Positions 1 through 8,806 of a DNA stretch of 58,025 nucleotides are shown here, one piece after another. Origin of the DNA: Saprospiraceae bacterium (GTDB taxonomy: Bacteria; Bacteroidota; Bacteroidia; Chitinophagales; Saprospiraceae). The notes beneath the pieces are model-generated. The model saw only the letters and a list, made by a program, of their open reading frames with translations, made no database searches and had not been told where the DNA came from. The position numbers and the translations under genes were made by a program. Position 1 is the first letter of the stretch; each line of letters starts with the position of its first letter. The DNA lies in contig JABWBR010000066.1 of NCBI GenBank assembly GCA_013360405.1, positions 1-58,025 on the forward strand, read 5' to 3'.

Positions 1-86
1 TGCCGAAATTTACCAAAATCGCCAATCCCTACTTTTTTTATGAACAATTTGATGCTTTTTTTTATCTTAATCCTTCGTACACCCCT

Positions 87-163
87 AATCCGCAATCCGA
101 AATCCGCAATCCGAAATCCGCAATCCGAAATCCGCAATCCGAAATCCGCAATCCGAAATCCGA
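87..163. repeat. 14-bp tandem repeat (AATCCGCAATCCGA x5.5)
   Basis: Five uninterrupted copies of AATCCGCAATCCGA are followed by half a copy. Each unit is itself two near-identical 7-mers (AATCCGC / AATCCGA). The same 7-mer recurs at 2375-2407, so this is a dispersed intergenic repeat of the genome. There are no spacers, so it is not a CRISPR array. The open frame running through it (40-264) is repeat-derived and is not called as a gene. The rest of 1-296 is AT-rich and shows nothing else I can name. Confidence 0.9.
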
Positions 164-296
164 AATCGACAGTCTGTTCTGTGTTTGAAAATCTTCAAAA
201 ATCAGCTTGGCTACTCTGCTTGTTTTTATTTGTAATTAATATTTTATGCTATTTTTTTGAATAAAATGTAATTTTTTAATTTTTTATTTAAAAAAT

Positions 297-327
297 TTGC
301 ATAAAAATAACACTTGCCTTAGATTTG
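297..327 (+). promoter_or_regulatory. Bacteroidota-type promoter of the tRNA-like RNA
   Basis: A TTG at 297-299 is followed, after a 20-nt spacer, by TAGATTTG at 320-327. This matches the Bacteroidota primary sigma consensus TTG(-33)/TAnnTTTG(-7). The predicted transcription start is near 333, about 36 nt before the tRNA-like RNA. A leader hairpin, CGCAAG (347-352) with CTTGCG (357-362), sits between the promoter and the RNA. Confidence 0.6.
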
Positions 328-368
328 CATCAACAACAACACAACACGCAAGAACGCTTGCGAAATAC

Positions 369-536
369 TGTGAGGTGATGAAACAGGCAGCCATGCCCTC
401 TTGTCTCGGGGGTAGGGAACCAAGAAATAAAGACAGAATATAGCCGGTTCGCCCATTACGGCCGACAGGGGTTGACCACCAAACTTGTTCTGTTCCTAAT
501 CTCCCTGTGGAGGTTCGAATCCTCCCCTTACAGCCA
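369..536 (+). ncRNA. tRNA-like RNA with a ~96-nt structured variable region
   Basis: Hand folding gives a 7-bp acceptor stem (369-375 with 526-532), a discriminator G533 and an encoded CCA (534-536). There is a 3-bp D stem (378-380/392-394) whose loop contains GG. A 5-bp anticodon stem (396-400/408-412) closes a 7-nt loop reading TTGTCTC, with formal anticodon GTC (Asp). A 5-bp T stem (509-513/521-525) has the canonical loop TTCGAAT. About 96 nt (413-508) separate the anticodon and T arms; this insert can form nested stems AGGGA/TCCCT, ACAGAA/TTCTGT and GCCG/CGGC. A normal variable arm is 4-24 nt, and position 37 here is a pyrimidine, which is unusual. A decoding tRNA is therefore doubtful. 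It could be a tRNA-mimic regulatory RNA, a tRNA carrying an insertion, or a decayed tRNA; the intact stems and promoter argue against decay. Confidence 0.7.
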
Positions 537-560
537 TCTTAGAAAAATACATAGATTTGA

Positions 561-608
561 GTGTGGGAGTGTGGGAGTGTGGGAGTGTGGGAGTGTGGGA
601 GTGTGAGA
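561..608. repeat. 8-bp tandem repeat (GTGTGGGA)
   Basis: Five perfect copies of GTGTGGGA and one variant (GTGTGAGA) are seen. They are followed at 625-650 by pyrimidine-rich CTCACCCTCTCACTC-like sequence that can partly pair with them. It lies between the tRNA-like RNA and the end of the minus-strand lipoprotein gene, where it may act as a terminator-like structure. Confidence 0.85.
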
Positions 609-642
609 TACTTGTTATCAATGATCCCACCCTCTCACCCTC

Positions 643-2337
643 TCACTCCAGCCTTCCCACAATCACTTCCAAGTCCCAATTGGCGCGAAGCGCTTCTAAT
701 TTAGTCACCCGAATGCGTTCGGGCTGGCGGCGGGTATCGTAATGCCCGGGATCCCAGCGGCCGTTGCCATTGGTATCGGCAATTACCCTTAGGCTATACT
801 GGCCGGGGGCTAGGGTAGAGATGGTTTTTTCAAAAGCAGCCTGGCCTTGGGTCTGAAAGCTCTGCAGGATGGAGCCGTCGGGATTCAGCACCTGGATCAC
901 GTAGTTGACGCCCGCTTCGAGGCTGTCGGCTCTCAACTGCATATTGCCGAAATCTTTGAGTAGCGCCGACTGCAGCGATTTGCGGATGGTATCGGCGTTG
1001 GTAAGCCCGTACATATCGGTGAGGGCGCCCGGCAGGATCAGCCATTCGTAGGGCGTGACGTACTTGAATGGATAACTGAGCGCCAACTCCCGGCGGGCTA
1101 TGCTGTCGATGCGCAGATCGGGGATGACGCGGGTCAGCGTCGAGTCTTCCAGCAATTGTATCAGGCTGTCGTTGACGGCCATAAGCGGATGGTTAAACCG
1201 GACACGCACGGGTTGGCCCGGCGTGGCGCGAATAGCTCCGGGATTCCGCCGGCCGGCTTCGGTCAGTTTGGCTTCGCGTATAAATAGTGCACGGTCGAGT
1301 ACACGAACGCGCGCGGTGTCGTTGAGCACGGTGTCGTAACGGACGTACAATTCCCAGGGCAAGCTGCCGGGGTTGTCGTACCACACGAGCAAGCTGTCTT
1401 TTTCGTACTCGTACACTACCTGCTGGCCCACTTCCGAATAGCTGAGCGATAGGTCGGTGGGAGGGGTTTGGTTGAAGGCCAGTTTGAGCCGGCCGTAGCG
1501 GGTGGCGTCGGCTTCCAGGATTTGCAGGGGTTTCGTTTCTTCAAACAACCGGATGAGGAGGGCCTGCGAAGTATCGGCCGATATGGTGATATTCGATTCG
1601 GGGAAACCGATTTTTTCGGAAGCCTGGTTAAAGAGGTAGTTGAGGTCGGCATCTACGAGGGCAAACCCCTTGAATTCCCCCGCTTTTACGTTTTCGATTT
1701 TAAAATTGCCCTTATCGTCGGCTTTGGCGAAGTAAAAGGGTCTTTCGGTGCGCACTACGCTGTCGGCGAGGTTGTCGTACAGCATAAACAGGGCGCCTTT
1801 CACTGGTTCGGCGGTGACGGCGTCTACGATAGTACCCCGCACGCTCAGCGAGTCGATATAAGGGCCGGTAGAGAACACAAAGCGCAGGTTTTCTGCCGAA
1901 TTTTTCTCGGTGAGGTCTTTTACGGCTGCACCAAAATTGATGGTATAGGTCGCGCTGTCGCGCAATTCTTCTTTTTCGTCAAAGTCGAATCGTACGGTTT
2001 TGCGCTTGAGGGTTACTTTGTAAGGATATCGCAACGGCGGCGATACCAGCACCTGGTTGAATACGTCTTGCACCTGCACCCACTCGTCGAAGGTAAGCTC
2101 GATGCGTTGCTTTTTGAAATTCGTTTGCAGGTTGGGCGTGGTTTCGTCCGCGACCAGTCCGGGAGGTTTTTCGTCTTTGGGGCCGCCCTGCGGGGCTATA
2201 ATGGTGGCGCAGGCCGCCAGGACAAAGGCGATGGCCGGCGTGGCGATAGCGGTGCGCCATGTATTGGTTATTGTCAGCTTCAAGGGTGTGTTGTGATTGA
2301 TGCGAGGCAAAAATAGGAAGATTGGGGGGTTATTCAA
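643..2337 (-). CDS. Ig-like domain lipoprotein (Big_5 type)
   Basis: This is a 564-residue predicted outer-membrane or periplasmic lipoprotein. A hydrophobic segment ends in LAACA, a lipobox with Cys at about residue 43. It is followed by a stretch of the kind APQGGPKDEKPP, which marks the large Bacteroidota family of 'Ig-like domain' lipoproteins. An N-terminal Big_5-like beta-sandwich follows (about 55-155), then a carboxypeptidase-regulatory-like fold (about 165-260) and beta-rich C-terminal repeats. The start is uncertain: the first ATG gives a long charged leader, and a TTG 18 codons in would give a tighter signal peptide. No enzymatic motif is visible. The family role is unknown and probably structural or binding at the cell envelope. 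Confidence 0.8.
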   Translation of the reverse strand: MNNPPIFLFLPRINHNTPLKLTITNTWRTAIATPAIAFVLAACATIIAPQGGPKDEKPPGLVADETTPNLQTNFKKQRIELTFDEWVQVQDVFNQVLVSPPLRYPYKVTLKRKTVRFDFDEKEELRDSATYTINFGAAVKDLTEKNSAENLRFVFSTGPYIDSLSVRGTIVDAVTAEPVKGALFMLYDNLADSVVRTERPFYFAKADDKGNFKIENVKAGEFKGFALVDADLNYLFNQASEKIGFPESNITISADTSQALLIRLFEETKPLQILEADATRYGRLKLAFNQTPPTDLSLSYSEVGQQVVYEYEKDSLLVWYDNPGSLPWELYVRYDTVLNDTARVRVLDRALFIREAKLTEAGRRNPGAIRATPGQPVRVRFNHPLMAVNDSLIQLLEDSTLTRVIPDLRIDSIARRELALSYPFKYVTPYEWLILPGALTDMYGLTNADTIRKSLQSALLKDFGNMQLRADSLEAGVNYVIQVLNPDGSILQSFQTQGQAAFEKTISTLAPGQYSLRVIADTNGNGRWDPGHYDTRRQPERIRVTKLEALRANWDLEVIVGRLE

Positions 2338-2339
2338 TT

Positions 2340-2412
2340 TCGGAATTCGGAATTCGGAATTCGGATTTTTCCTTGATCAATCCGCAATCCGCAATCCGCA
2401 ATCCGCAATTCC
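2340..2412. repeat. Paired short tandem repeats (GGAATTC and AATCCGC units)
   Basis: Three GGAATTC-type heptamers are followed by a short spacer and four AATCCGC heptamers. The units can partly pair (TTCGGA with TCCGAA-like sequence). They sit in the 79-bp gap between two minus-strand genes. They belong to the same family of tandem-unit hairpins found at other gene ends in this window. Confidence 0.75.
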
Positions 2413-2416
2413 CCAA

Positions 2417-4384
2417 CTATTCTACTATGATCTTTTTTACGATCGTTTTTCCTGGTGAGCTTATTTTTATAAAATACATTCCACTGGCCAGATTGATATC
2501 AAGCGCAATATCGGCTGAGGCCTGGTGTTTGGAACGCAACTGGCCCTGCAGGGTAAGTATTTCAATGGTGACGGGTTCGGTAATGCCGGTAATTTGCAGG
2601 TTGTTTTTTGCCGGATTGGGAAAAATACGAACCGATAAGGGATTAACGATATCTGTATTTACGGGCTGTTGCCAGGGTTGACCGGCCAGATCGCCCCAAA
2701 AATATTCTACCAGATCGGGCATATCTATAAATGGATTCCGGTTGAATTGCCAGGTATATACCACGTTGTTTCTATTCATTTCAAAATCGTCGGGCGGATC
2801 GTTTCGGTGCCAGTCTAGCAGGGTAGCCAGGTCGCCGAATTGCCCGGTTAAACCATCCGGAAATCCGTTGACTACTTCCAGCCCGTTGTACCGGATGACC
2901 AAATAGAATATACCCCTGGCCATATCGCCTTTAAAACCGCCAAGTGTGCCCGGCGGGCCGTTGTATTCGCCATAAAACTGGTTGCCTCTGTTGATGTTTT
3001 CCAGGGCGTCGACCGCTCTGATGGCGTGGGCGTCGGAGTTGGCATGGCGCAGGGAGTCTGCGTTGGTAGTCCAGAAAATCGCTTTGCCGTCGGCGAGGGT
3101 ATCGGCATCGATGCTGTCAAACCCACCGCGAGAGCGTGGGAAAGTGTGTTCCCGGTTCCAAACCCCGGTGATATTTGAGGCAGTTTGAAAATCGAGTTTT
3201 GGCCGGCCTTGTTCTAAATAAACCAGCCAAACCTGGTTGCTGTTTTCGGGGTTTTGGTCGGCTTCTTTTACAATATCGATCACGTCGTTGTAGGTTTGCC
3301 CTCTCACCACAGCCTGATCGGCAATAATATTTTGCAATGCCTGGCGCAAATCATCGCCTGCCAGTCCATCCAGACTATCGTAATAACCGGCGGGCTGGGT
3401 GCTGGATACGATTCCGTAAGTCGGGTTGATAGGCGTGCCAAAAGGCGCCACTACAAAGTCGTTGTCAACTATGCGTATGGGAATATTATTATTGAGTACT
3501 AAAAAAGCGGGGGGTAAATTGGGCAATCGAAGCACCATTACTTCATCGCCTTCATCCAAATTATCATCGATCAGGGTAATGGTCGTCGTAACGGAATTTT
3601 GCCCGCCGGGAATAGTCAGCGTGGTATCGCCGGTAAAATCGGCGGCATTAAAAGTTCCGCTGCTGAGCCTGAAATTAATGGCAAAATCCGCAGCTACTGC
3701 TTGTTCTGTTGTAAACACGATGTCGAACGTTTCGCCTTCGTCGTATTTTGTTTGAGTTAAAGCGGTAGAGACCCCATTGAGCACCACGCCGCTGCCGTCG
3801 TTGAGAAATCTTGGCGTGGGTACGCCTGTAAAATAAGAACCGTCATTGTTGCGCTGAATGGAGTTGGTGTTGTTGGAAGGCCCTTCGTTTATTTGAGCAA
3901 TGGCAGGGTTAAAAGCCTGAAAGATGGCGATCATATCGACGGCGTCGGCGTCATTGGTGCCGTATATCAACACGTCAACCAGGGTTGCATCTACGAAAGC
4001 GAGAGTGCCTTCCGGGAAGTCTTCGGCGTCGCCCTGATAAATGGCCACTGCATCTGCGCCGTTTTGGATCAGGTTGGGTTCAATAATATATTGCGGCGAC
4101 GGCACCACGGTGGTGCTGGCAATGAGCAGCAAGCCGTTGATGTCGGTGGTATATCCATCGAGGTCTAATGCCAAATAACTGGTATTGGCGCCGGATGCCG
4201 AGCCGTTAAAAAATACAAGCACATAGCCGTTTAGGTTGAAATTGGGTGTTTCGGATTTTATTTCGACAAATTCTTTATCGTCAATGCCGGGCGTGTCGCA
4301 GTCTAATTCATTGATAACCAATTCTTGCGCCCATGTTATGTTTGCCCAAAAAAACAGGATTCCCAAAATCGCACTTTTTAGCAT
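2417..4384 (-). CDS. T9SS-exported endonuclease I with lamin-tail and Calx-beta domains
   Basis: This is a 655-residue secreted nuclease. A signal peptide ends near WAQ. A lamin-tail-like domain (about 20-190, beginning ELVINELDCDTPG) is followed by a Calx-beta-like domain (about 205-315). The endonuclease I (EndA/NucM, His-Me finger) catalytic domain spans about 320-565 and carries the motif NREHTFPRS near residue 408. A T9SS type A sorting domain forms the last ~75 residues (PLSVRIFPNPAKN, ending KKIIVE). Endonuclease I enzymes degrade DNA non-specifically outside the cytoplasm, so a role in nutrient scavenging or biofilm DNA turnover is likely. An upstream ATG at 4402 exists, but the one at 4384 sits directly before the signal peptide. 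Confidence 0.9.
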   Translation of the reverse strand: MLKSAILGILFFWANITWAQELVINELDCDTPGIDDKEFVEIKSETPNFNLNGYVLVFFNGSASGANTSYLALDLDGYTTDINGLLLIASTTVVPSPQYIIEPNLIQNGADAVAIYQGDAEDFPEGTLAFVDATLVDVLIYGTNDADAVDMIAIFQAFNPAIAQINEGPSNNTNSIQRNNDGSYFTGVPTPRFLNDGSGVVLNGVSTALTQTKYDEGETFDIVFTTEQAVAADFAINFRLSSGTFNAADFTGDTTLTIPGGQNSVTTTITLIDDNLDEGDEVMVLRLPNLPPAFLVLNNNIPIRIVDNDFVVAPFGTPINPTYGIVSSTQPAGYYDSLDGLAGDDLRQALQNIIADQAVVRGQTYNDVIDIVKEADQNPENSNQVWLVYLEQGRPKLDFQTASNITGVWNREHTFPRSRGGFDSIDADTLADGKAIFWTTNADSLRHANSDAHAIRAVDALENINRGNQFYGEYNGPPGTLGGFKGDMARGIFYLVIRYNGLEVVNGFPDGLTGQFGDLATLLDWHRNDPPDDFEMNRNNVVYTWQFNRNPFIDMPDLVEYFWGDLAGQPWQQPVNTDIVNPLSVRIFPNPAKNNLQITGITEPVTIEILTLQGQLRSKHQASADIALDINLASGMYFIKISSPGKTIVKKIIVE

Positions 4385-4427
4385 TGCCTTTATTTTAGGC
4401 AAAGATGCGGTTTTTAGCGGAAAGCTA

Positions 4428-4889
4428 TTACGGCTTTACTTTCCAGATTTTATCTGCTGCGCCGAGGTATTCCGACAAGGCTGCCGAGCCGTACCAGGGA
4501 TATAGCTCCGGCGCTAACAAATCGGCCTTAATAGCAGGGTCCGTCTCCAAAAGCGCTTTGGCTTCTTCGATGGAAGATACATTTAAAATAAACAAACCTC
4601 TAAAGTCATTGTCATTTTTCCCGAAGGGACCCGCTACGATGAGTTGTTTTGATTCAACAAGCCGGCCGATGTTTTGCATATGTCCGGCAAAGCAGCTGTT
4701 TATAAAGTCCTTGTCGGTCGTTTTGTTATTACCCGATTTGAGCGCCACGAAAACATACATTTTCATGCCGTAGTCGTCGGCGCCCAGCGTTTGGGCCAGC
4801 GTGGTATCGTAGTTGGGATTTGTCGTTTGCCCCGTCATAGCTAGAACGAATGCAAGGAAGAGGCCTACGGTCAGAATTGTTTTTCTCAT
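4428..4889 (-). CDS. Secreted YCII-related protein
   Basis: This 153-residue protein has a clear signal peptide (MRKTILTVGLFLAFVLAMTGQ). Its ferredoxin-like YCII domain shows the usual H-x-x-N-I-x-x-L (HMQNIGRL) and V-AGPFG-x-x-N-D-x-RG-L-F-I-L pattern at about residues 75-110. YCII proteins are small dimeric alpha/beta proteins of mostly unknown function, and exported versions are common in Bacteroidota. A TAnnTTTG element lies 36 nt upstream. It is divergent from the sensor-kinase gene at 4989. Confidence 0.85.
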   Translation of the reverse strand: MRKTILTVGLFLAFVLAMTGQTTNPNYDTTLAQTLGADDYGMKMYVFVALKSGNNKTTDKDFINSCFAGHMQNIGRLVESKQLIVAGPFGKNDNDFRGLFILNVSSIEEAKALLETDPAIKADLLAPELYPWYGSAALSEYLGAADKIWKVKP

Positions 4890-4924
4890 AATGTTTGTTC
4901 TTTTATAGCCAAATGTGTGCTATA

Positions 4925-4932
4925 CAAAGGTA
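4925..4932 (-). promoter_or_regulatory. Promoter -7 element TACCTTTG
   Basis: TACCTTTG on the minus strand, 36 nt upstream of the YCII start, matches the Bacteroidota TAnnTTTG consensus. I saw no convincing -33 TTG. Confidence 0.5.
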
Positions 4933-4988
4933 GGTATTACGGGTGATTTTCTTTTTGTATCTTTAAAAGTACAATTAAGCCCTCACCT

Positions 4989-6713
4989 ATGCTCAATGCC
5001 ATATTGACAAAAGGGAATGCCTGGCTTACCCGTTTAGTGGCTTATCCGGGCGACGATGAAGAGACGCTTGTCATCAAAAAAATATGGCTGTCTACTGGAG
5101 TTGCTATTAATCTAAGTGCATTTTCATCGTCATTCTGGTGGTATTTCGGGATGGGATTAAAGACCATCTTCATCATGGAGTTGGTCTATGTGGGGTTTTA
5201 CTCGATACTTATTGCGCTCTTTTTGTGGCTACGGCGCGGTACCGATTGGTTTGTACTGGCTACTGCCTTGTTTCATATCTTCTTTTCTTTCGTCGGCGTT
5301 TGCCTGCATGGCGGTATTTTTGCCTCCGCCGGCCTTGTATTCGTGGGTTGGGGCGGCGGGCCGGTTTATTTGTTGCTTTTGCAGAAAAACAGGAAATGGG
5401 CTACACCTGTCCAGCTGCTTTTTATGGTTACCGTTGTTGTGGAGGTTATTTTGCAGCCCATCCTGAGCCCCGACCCCAATATGTCGCCGGATGATGCCAT
5501 CATTCTTTTTACGGGATTTTTTCTGATCATAACACTTGCGGTATTTTTAATGCTCCAGTACTCCATTGGGCAAAATGCCAAAATAAAACAGGCGGAAACA
5601 GCGCGTATTCGGGAGTTGGCAGAGATGAAATCCCGGTTTTATACCAACATAACGCATGAATTTCGGACACCATTGACCGTTATTTTGGGTATGGCCGATC
5701 AGATAGAGGCAAAGCCGGCTGATCATTTTCGGTCCGGATTGGGGCTGATCAGGCAAAACGGGAACAGGCTCCTCCATTTGGTCAATCAAATGCTTAACCT
5801 CTCGAAACTCGAGGCAGGCGCCATGCCGGTACATTATGTCCAGGGCGATATTGTTCCTTATCTTTTAAGCGTCATTGAGCCCTACCAGCGTTTGGCGGAA
5901 GGGAAAAACAGCCGGATTCAACTCGTGGATTGGCCCGATAATCTGGAATTGGATTTTGACCCCGAAAAATTGGAATCGTTGCTGGGGAACTTGTTGTCGA
6001 ATGCGATCAAGCATACCCCGAAAGGCGGTGAAATAGAGGTAAAGGTTGGCGTGGCCGTCAACGGCCAGGAAGGGATCGACAAGGCACTGGAAACCATTCC
6101 CGACCTCATTATCAGCGATGTGATGATGCCGCAAAAAGATGGATTTGAATTATGCCAAACACTGAAAAAAGACTTCCGAACCAGTCATATTCCTATCATC
6201 CTGCTTACGGCCAAAGCAGATTTGGAATCTAAACTTAAAGGCCTGGAGCATGGCGCGGATGCATATATTACCAAGCCATTCAACAGCAAGGAGCTTCGCA
6301 CCCGCGTCCGAAAGCTCATCGAGCTGAGAGATGCCTTGAGGGAGAAATACCGCTCTATGTCTGAGCCGGTTACCGAGGTTCCAGCTATCGCGGGCCCGGA
6401 TGACGAGTTTTTCCATAACCTCATGAATGCCATTGCAGCCCACTCCGGCGACGAGGAATTTCATGTGGTTCATCTTTGTCATAAACTCGGTATCAGCAGG
6501 GTACAGTTGTTCCGGAAGTTAAAAGCGCTCACCGGCAACTCCGCATCTCAGTTTGTCCGCTCTTACCGCTTGAATAAAGCCAAGGGTTTGCTCACCAATA
6601 CCGATCTGAATATTTCGGAGATTGCTTTCGAGGTCGGCTTTAAAGATCCCGCCTATTTTACCCGTGCTTTTACCAGGGAATTTGGGGTTGCGCCATCTGC
6701 ATTGCGCAAATGA
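4989..6713 (+). CDS. Hybrid histidine kinase / response regulator / AraC protein with internal deletion
   Basis: This 574-residue membrane sensor is built as about six N-terminal transmembrane helices (roughly 30-200), a HisKA dimerisation domain with the H-box THEFRTPL (His near 225), the start of an HATPase domain with the N-box LLSNAIKHTP (about 335-345), a receiver with the phospho-acceptor region LIISDVMMP (about 375-383) and Lys in ITKPF, and a C-terminal AraC-type DNA-binding domain (about 475-574). Between KGGEIEVKV and AVNGQEG the sequence jumps, near nt 6040-6055, from mid-HATPase to mid-receiver. The ATP lid, the G1/G2 boxes and the first beta strand with the acidic pair of the receiver are missing, roughly 150 residues against the usual architecture. 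As written it should not bind ATP normally. The frame is intact, so it is either a real deletion derivative or an assembly collapse. Confidence 0.85.
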   Translation: MLNAILTKGNAWLTRLVAYPGDDEETLVIKKIWLSTGVAINLSAFSSSFWWYFGMGLKTIFIMELVYVGFYSILIALFLWLRRGTDWFVLATALFHIFFSFVGVCLHGGIFASAGLVFVGWGGGPVYLLLLQKNRKWATPVQLLFMVTVVVEVILQPILSPDPNMSPDDAIILFTGFFLIITLAVFLMLQYSIGQNAKIKQAETARIRELAEMKSRFYTNITHEFRTPLTVILGMADQIEAKPADHFRSGLGLIRQNGNRLLHLVNQMLNLSKLEAGAMPVHYVQGDIVPYLLSVIEPYQRLAEGKNSRIQLVDWPDNLELDFDPEKLESLLGNLLSNAIKHTPKGGEIEVKVGVAVNGQEGIDKALETIPDLIISDVMMPQKDGFELCQTLKKDFRTSHIPIILLTAKADLESKLKGLEHGADAYITKPFNSKELRTRVRKLIELRDALREKYRSMSEPVTEVPAIAGPDDEFFHNLMNAIAAHSGDEEFHVVHLCHKLGISRVQLFRKLKALTGNSASQFVRSYRLNKAKGLLTNTDLNISEIAFEVGFKDPAYFTRAFTREFGVAPSALRK

Positions 6714-6818
6714 AACACCCGTCCAATGATTTGAAACGAAAGTACCAGAAAGGAAAGTGGCAAAGGCTCAATTTGGGAAGTGATAATATGATTTTATCAC
6801 GACCAAAATTTCATAAAC

Positions 6819-8135
6819 ATGAAACCTGCTACTTTTCTACCATTTGCCATTTGCCTTGCTTTCTTCCTGGCAGCGACGCAGTACATAGTAGCGCAAAGGT
6901 ATATGCCAGACACCTCCTTTTGGGAAACCAAAGCGAGTATGAGCCAGATTCGTACCTATTTCCCGTCTGCTGTTGCAAATGGGAGAATTTATGCTTTCGG
7001 AGGAATCATAGCCAACGCAGGGGGCATTTTTACTTATACCGACAAAATTGAGAAATACGACCCGGATACAGATGAGTGGTCTGCAGCGGGTACCCTGCCA
7101 GAACCCATGTGTGCTATGGCCGCCGTAGAACTGGATGGCGCAATCTATATCATTGGTGGAGTAACCGATCCGACCGCGTCTACGGTAAATTCCAAGGTGT
7201 ACCGGTACTTGCCGGCAACCGGCGCTTTTGATGCCGATACTATTGCCTCATTACCCGCACCGCGTGGCTTCCTGTCGGCCTGTGCCGCAGGTGGGAAGAT
7301 TTATGCCATAGGCGGCGCAACCGCATTTTTTGGTCCGGCTCAAAACGATGTATACGTATATGACCCCGCTTTGAACACCTGGACTACCTTGCCAAACGGG
7401 TTAACCATTGCAAGGGCAGCCTCCACCTCTGCGGTCGTGGGCAACAAAATTTACGTAATGGGCGGGACTGTGACCTGGTTTACGGGACTTAATTCCGTTG
7501 AAGTATACGATTTCAATAACGCCCACTGGGTGAATAATACGGTACATTTATCGAACGCAAGGGCCAGTCACGGAAGCGCAGTGCTTTCGGATATTATTTA
7601 TACACTCGGAGGCATTGAATCTACAACCAGCGCAGAAATTAGCGCGGAAGCCTTCGGCCCGGAAATACCAGGAGGTGACAGTTGGGAGGTTTTTAATAAC
7701 CTGACCTACGACCGAAGGGCGTTCGGTTGCGTGGCATGGCCGACTGATGACGCCTATTCCTATATTTATATTATGGGAGGGAATTCAGGTACTGCTGTCA
7801 TTTCCGGTACCCAACGACTCCTGGTTAATACGGTTGAGGCTAGTGAGGTTTCACCCGCTTCAGCAGAAAAAGTCAATACCACGCTGTCCAACTTCCCAAA
7901 TCCTTTTGACCAATACACCACACTTTCGTATAGTGTAGATAAATCTGTATATATCGACATCTCCATTTTCGACGCCGCCGGCCAGTTGATTTCTACTCCC
8001 GTAAGCGGCCTGCAAACCCCGGGCGAACACCGTGTTTCATTTGACGGGGCCGCGTTGGAAACCGGTCTTTATTTCTGTGTAATGAAAAGCGAAGATGGGG
8101 CTGTATTCGTCCGGAAAATGGTTGTCATGAGGTAA
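6819..8135 (+). CDS. T9SS-secreted kelch-repeat protein
   Basis: This 438-residue protein has a signal peptide (about 1-25). Its kelch-type beta-propeller (about 30-330) shows repeated IYAFGG, IYIIGG, IYAIGG, IYVMGG and IYTLGG strands followed by YD/YDP and W positions. The C-terminal T9SS sorting domain (about 355-438) has FPNPFDQYTTLSY and ends in a VRKMVV-type motif. Kelch propellers bind proteins or sugars; no catalytic residues are apparent. It starts about 105 nt after the sensor-kinase gene on the same strand and may be co-transcribed with it. Confidence 0.85.
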   Translation: MKPATFLPFAICLAFFLAATQYIVAQRYMPDTSFWETKASMSQIRTYFPSAVANGRIYAFGGIIANAGGIFTYTDKIEKYDPDTDEWSAAGTLPEPMCAMAAVELDGAIYIIGGVTDPTASTVNSKVYRYLPATGAFDADTIASLPAPRGFLSACAAGGKIYAIGGATAFFGPAQNDVYVYDPALNTWTTLPNGLTIARAASTSAVVGNKIYVMGGTVTWFTGLNSVEVYDFNNAHWVNNTVHLSNARASHGSAVLSDIIYTLGGIESTTSAEISAEAFGPEIPGGDSWEVFNNLTYDRRAFGCVAWPTDDAYSYIYIMGGNSGTAVISGTQRLLVNTVEASEVSPASAEKVNTTLSNFPNPFDQYTTLSYSVDKSVYIDISIFDAAGQLISTPVSGLQTPGEHRVSFDGAALETGLYFCVMKSEDGAVFVRKMVVMR

Positions 8136-8189
8136 CTGTACAAAGCTTTGGAAAAGACAGATTCATTTACCGACCAAAAAAGAAAAAAA

Positions 8190-8699
8190 ATGAAAAATAT
8201 AACGTTCATGCTCGTAATCTTCCTGTTGATCACAGCTAGCTGTGAAAAGGAAGTAATTGTGGCGCCTGATGACTTCAGCGTAGCCATAACCATTGCCCCC
8301 GATGCGGCTTCCCCTTTTGTTACCTGTAGTATGCCGGACGGCACAATCCTGCAGTTCCCCAGTAAAGGGTTTACCTCCGGTACAGCTTCTTTTATGGGGG
8401 GCCTGGACGCCGATAAAAGCACTATGACTATCCTTAGCTGCGTTTTCAATATGGATTATTCCGCCCTGCAAATGGAGATTAAGACGGTGATGGCCGACAA
8501 AGACGGAGATCAGGTTTTCTTCGATGGAACGGCCTATACTTTTTTCACCAATGTATCTACGGCTTATTATACCGTAACCGGTGGAACCGGCAAATACCGC
8601 GATGCTTACGGCTGGATGCGCACAGAAGGCACGGTAGCCCAGCCTACTATGATAATTACTGCCACGGGTGAAGGCACAATTGTGTTGCCAAATAAATGA
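8190..8699 (+). CDS. Small lipoprotein with allene-oxide-cyclase/dirigent-like barrel
   Basis: This is a 169-residue protein. A hydrophobic N-terminus ends in LITASC, a lipobox with Cys near residue 17. The C-terminal half carries DGDQVFF and VTGGTGKYRDAYGWMRTEG. This resembles the glycine-rich turn of dirigent/allene-oxide-cyclase-type eight-stranded barrels, where sequences of the kind TGGTGRFxGATG are typical. The assignment is a fold-level guess and no activity can be claimed. The ATG at 8190 is preferred over 8148 because it directly precedes the signal sequence and follows an AAAGAAAAAAA stretch. Confidence 0.7.
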   Translation: MKNITFMLVIFLLITASCEKEVIVAPDDFSVAITIAPDAASPFVTCSMPDGTILQFPSKGFTSGTASFMGGLDADKSTMTILSCVFNMDYSALQMEIKTVMADKDGDQVFFDGTAYTFFTNVSTAYYTVTGGTGKYRDAYGWMRTEGTVAQPTMIITATGEGTIVLPNK

Positions 8700-8806
8700 A
8701 AATCCTGTAAACCGCCACAGCGAGGTGACATCTCGACGTCAGGAGAGGTGTTATCTCGCCTGTTACAGGTTTCGCCCCCTCGCCCCCTCGCCAAGTCGCC
8801 CCCTCC

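Noticed and set aside
87-163. CRISPR array
   Set aside because: The 14-bp units are contiguous with no spacers, and no cas gene is nearby.
40-264. 74-residue open frame at the left edge
   Set aside because: Most of it is translation of the 14-bp repeat, with no domain or good start context.
369-536. Ordinary tRNA-Asp(GUC) or tmRNA
   Set aside because: The 96-nt variable region and pyrimidine at position 37 exclude a normal tRNA. No tag-peptide frame or permuted tmRNA layout is visible.
1468-2316. 282-residue antisense open frame inside the lipoprotein gene
   Set aside because: It is a shadow of the minus-strand gene, whose lipobox and family motifs are clear. The antisense product has no recognisable features. 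The same holds for other long antisense frames, e.g. 12664-13401 and 40374-41183.
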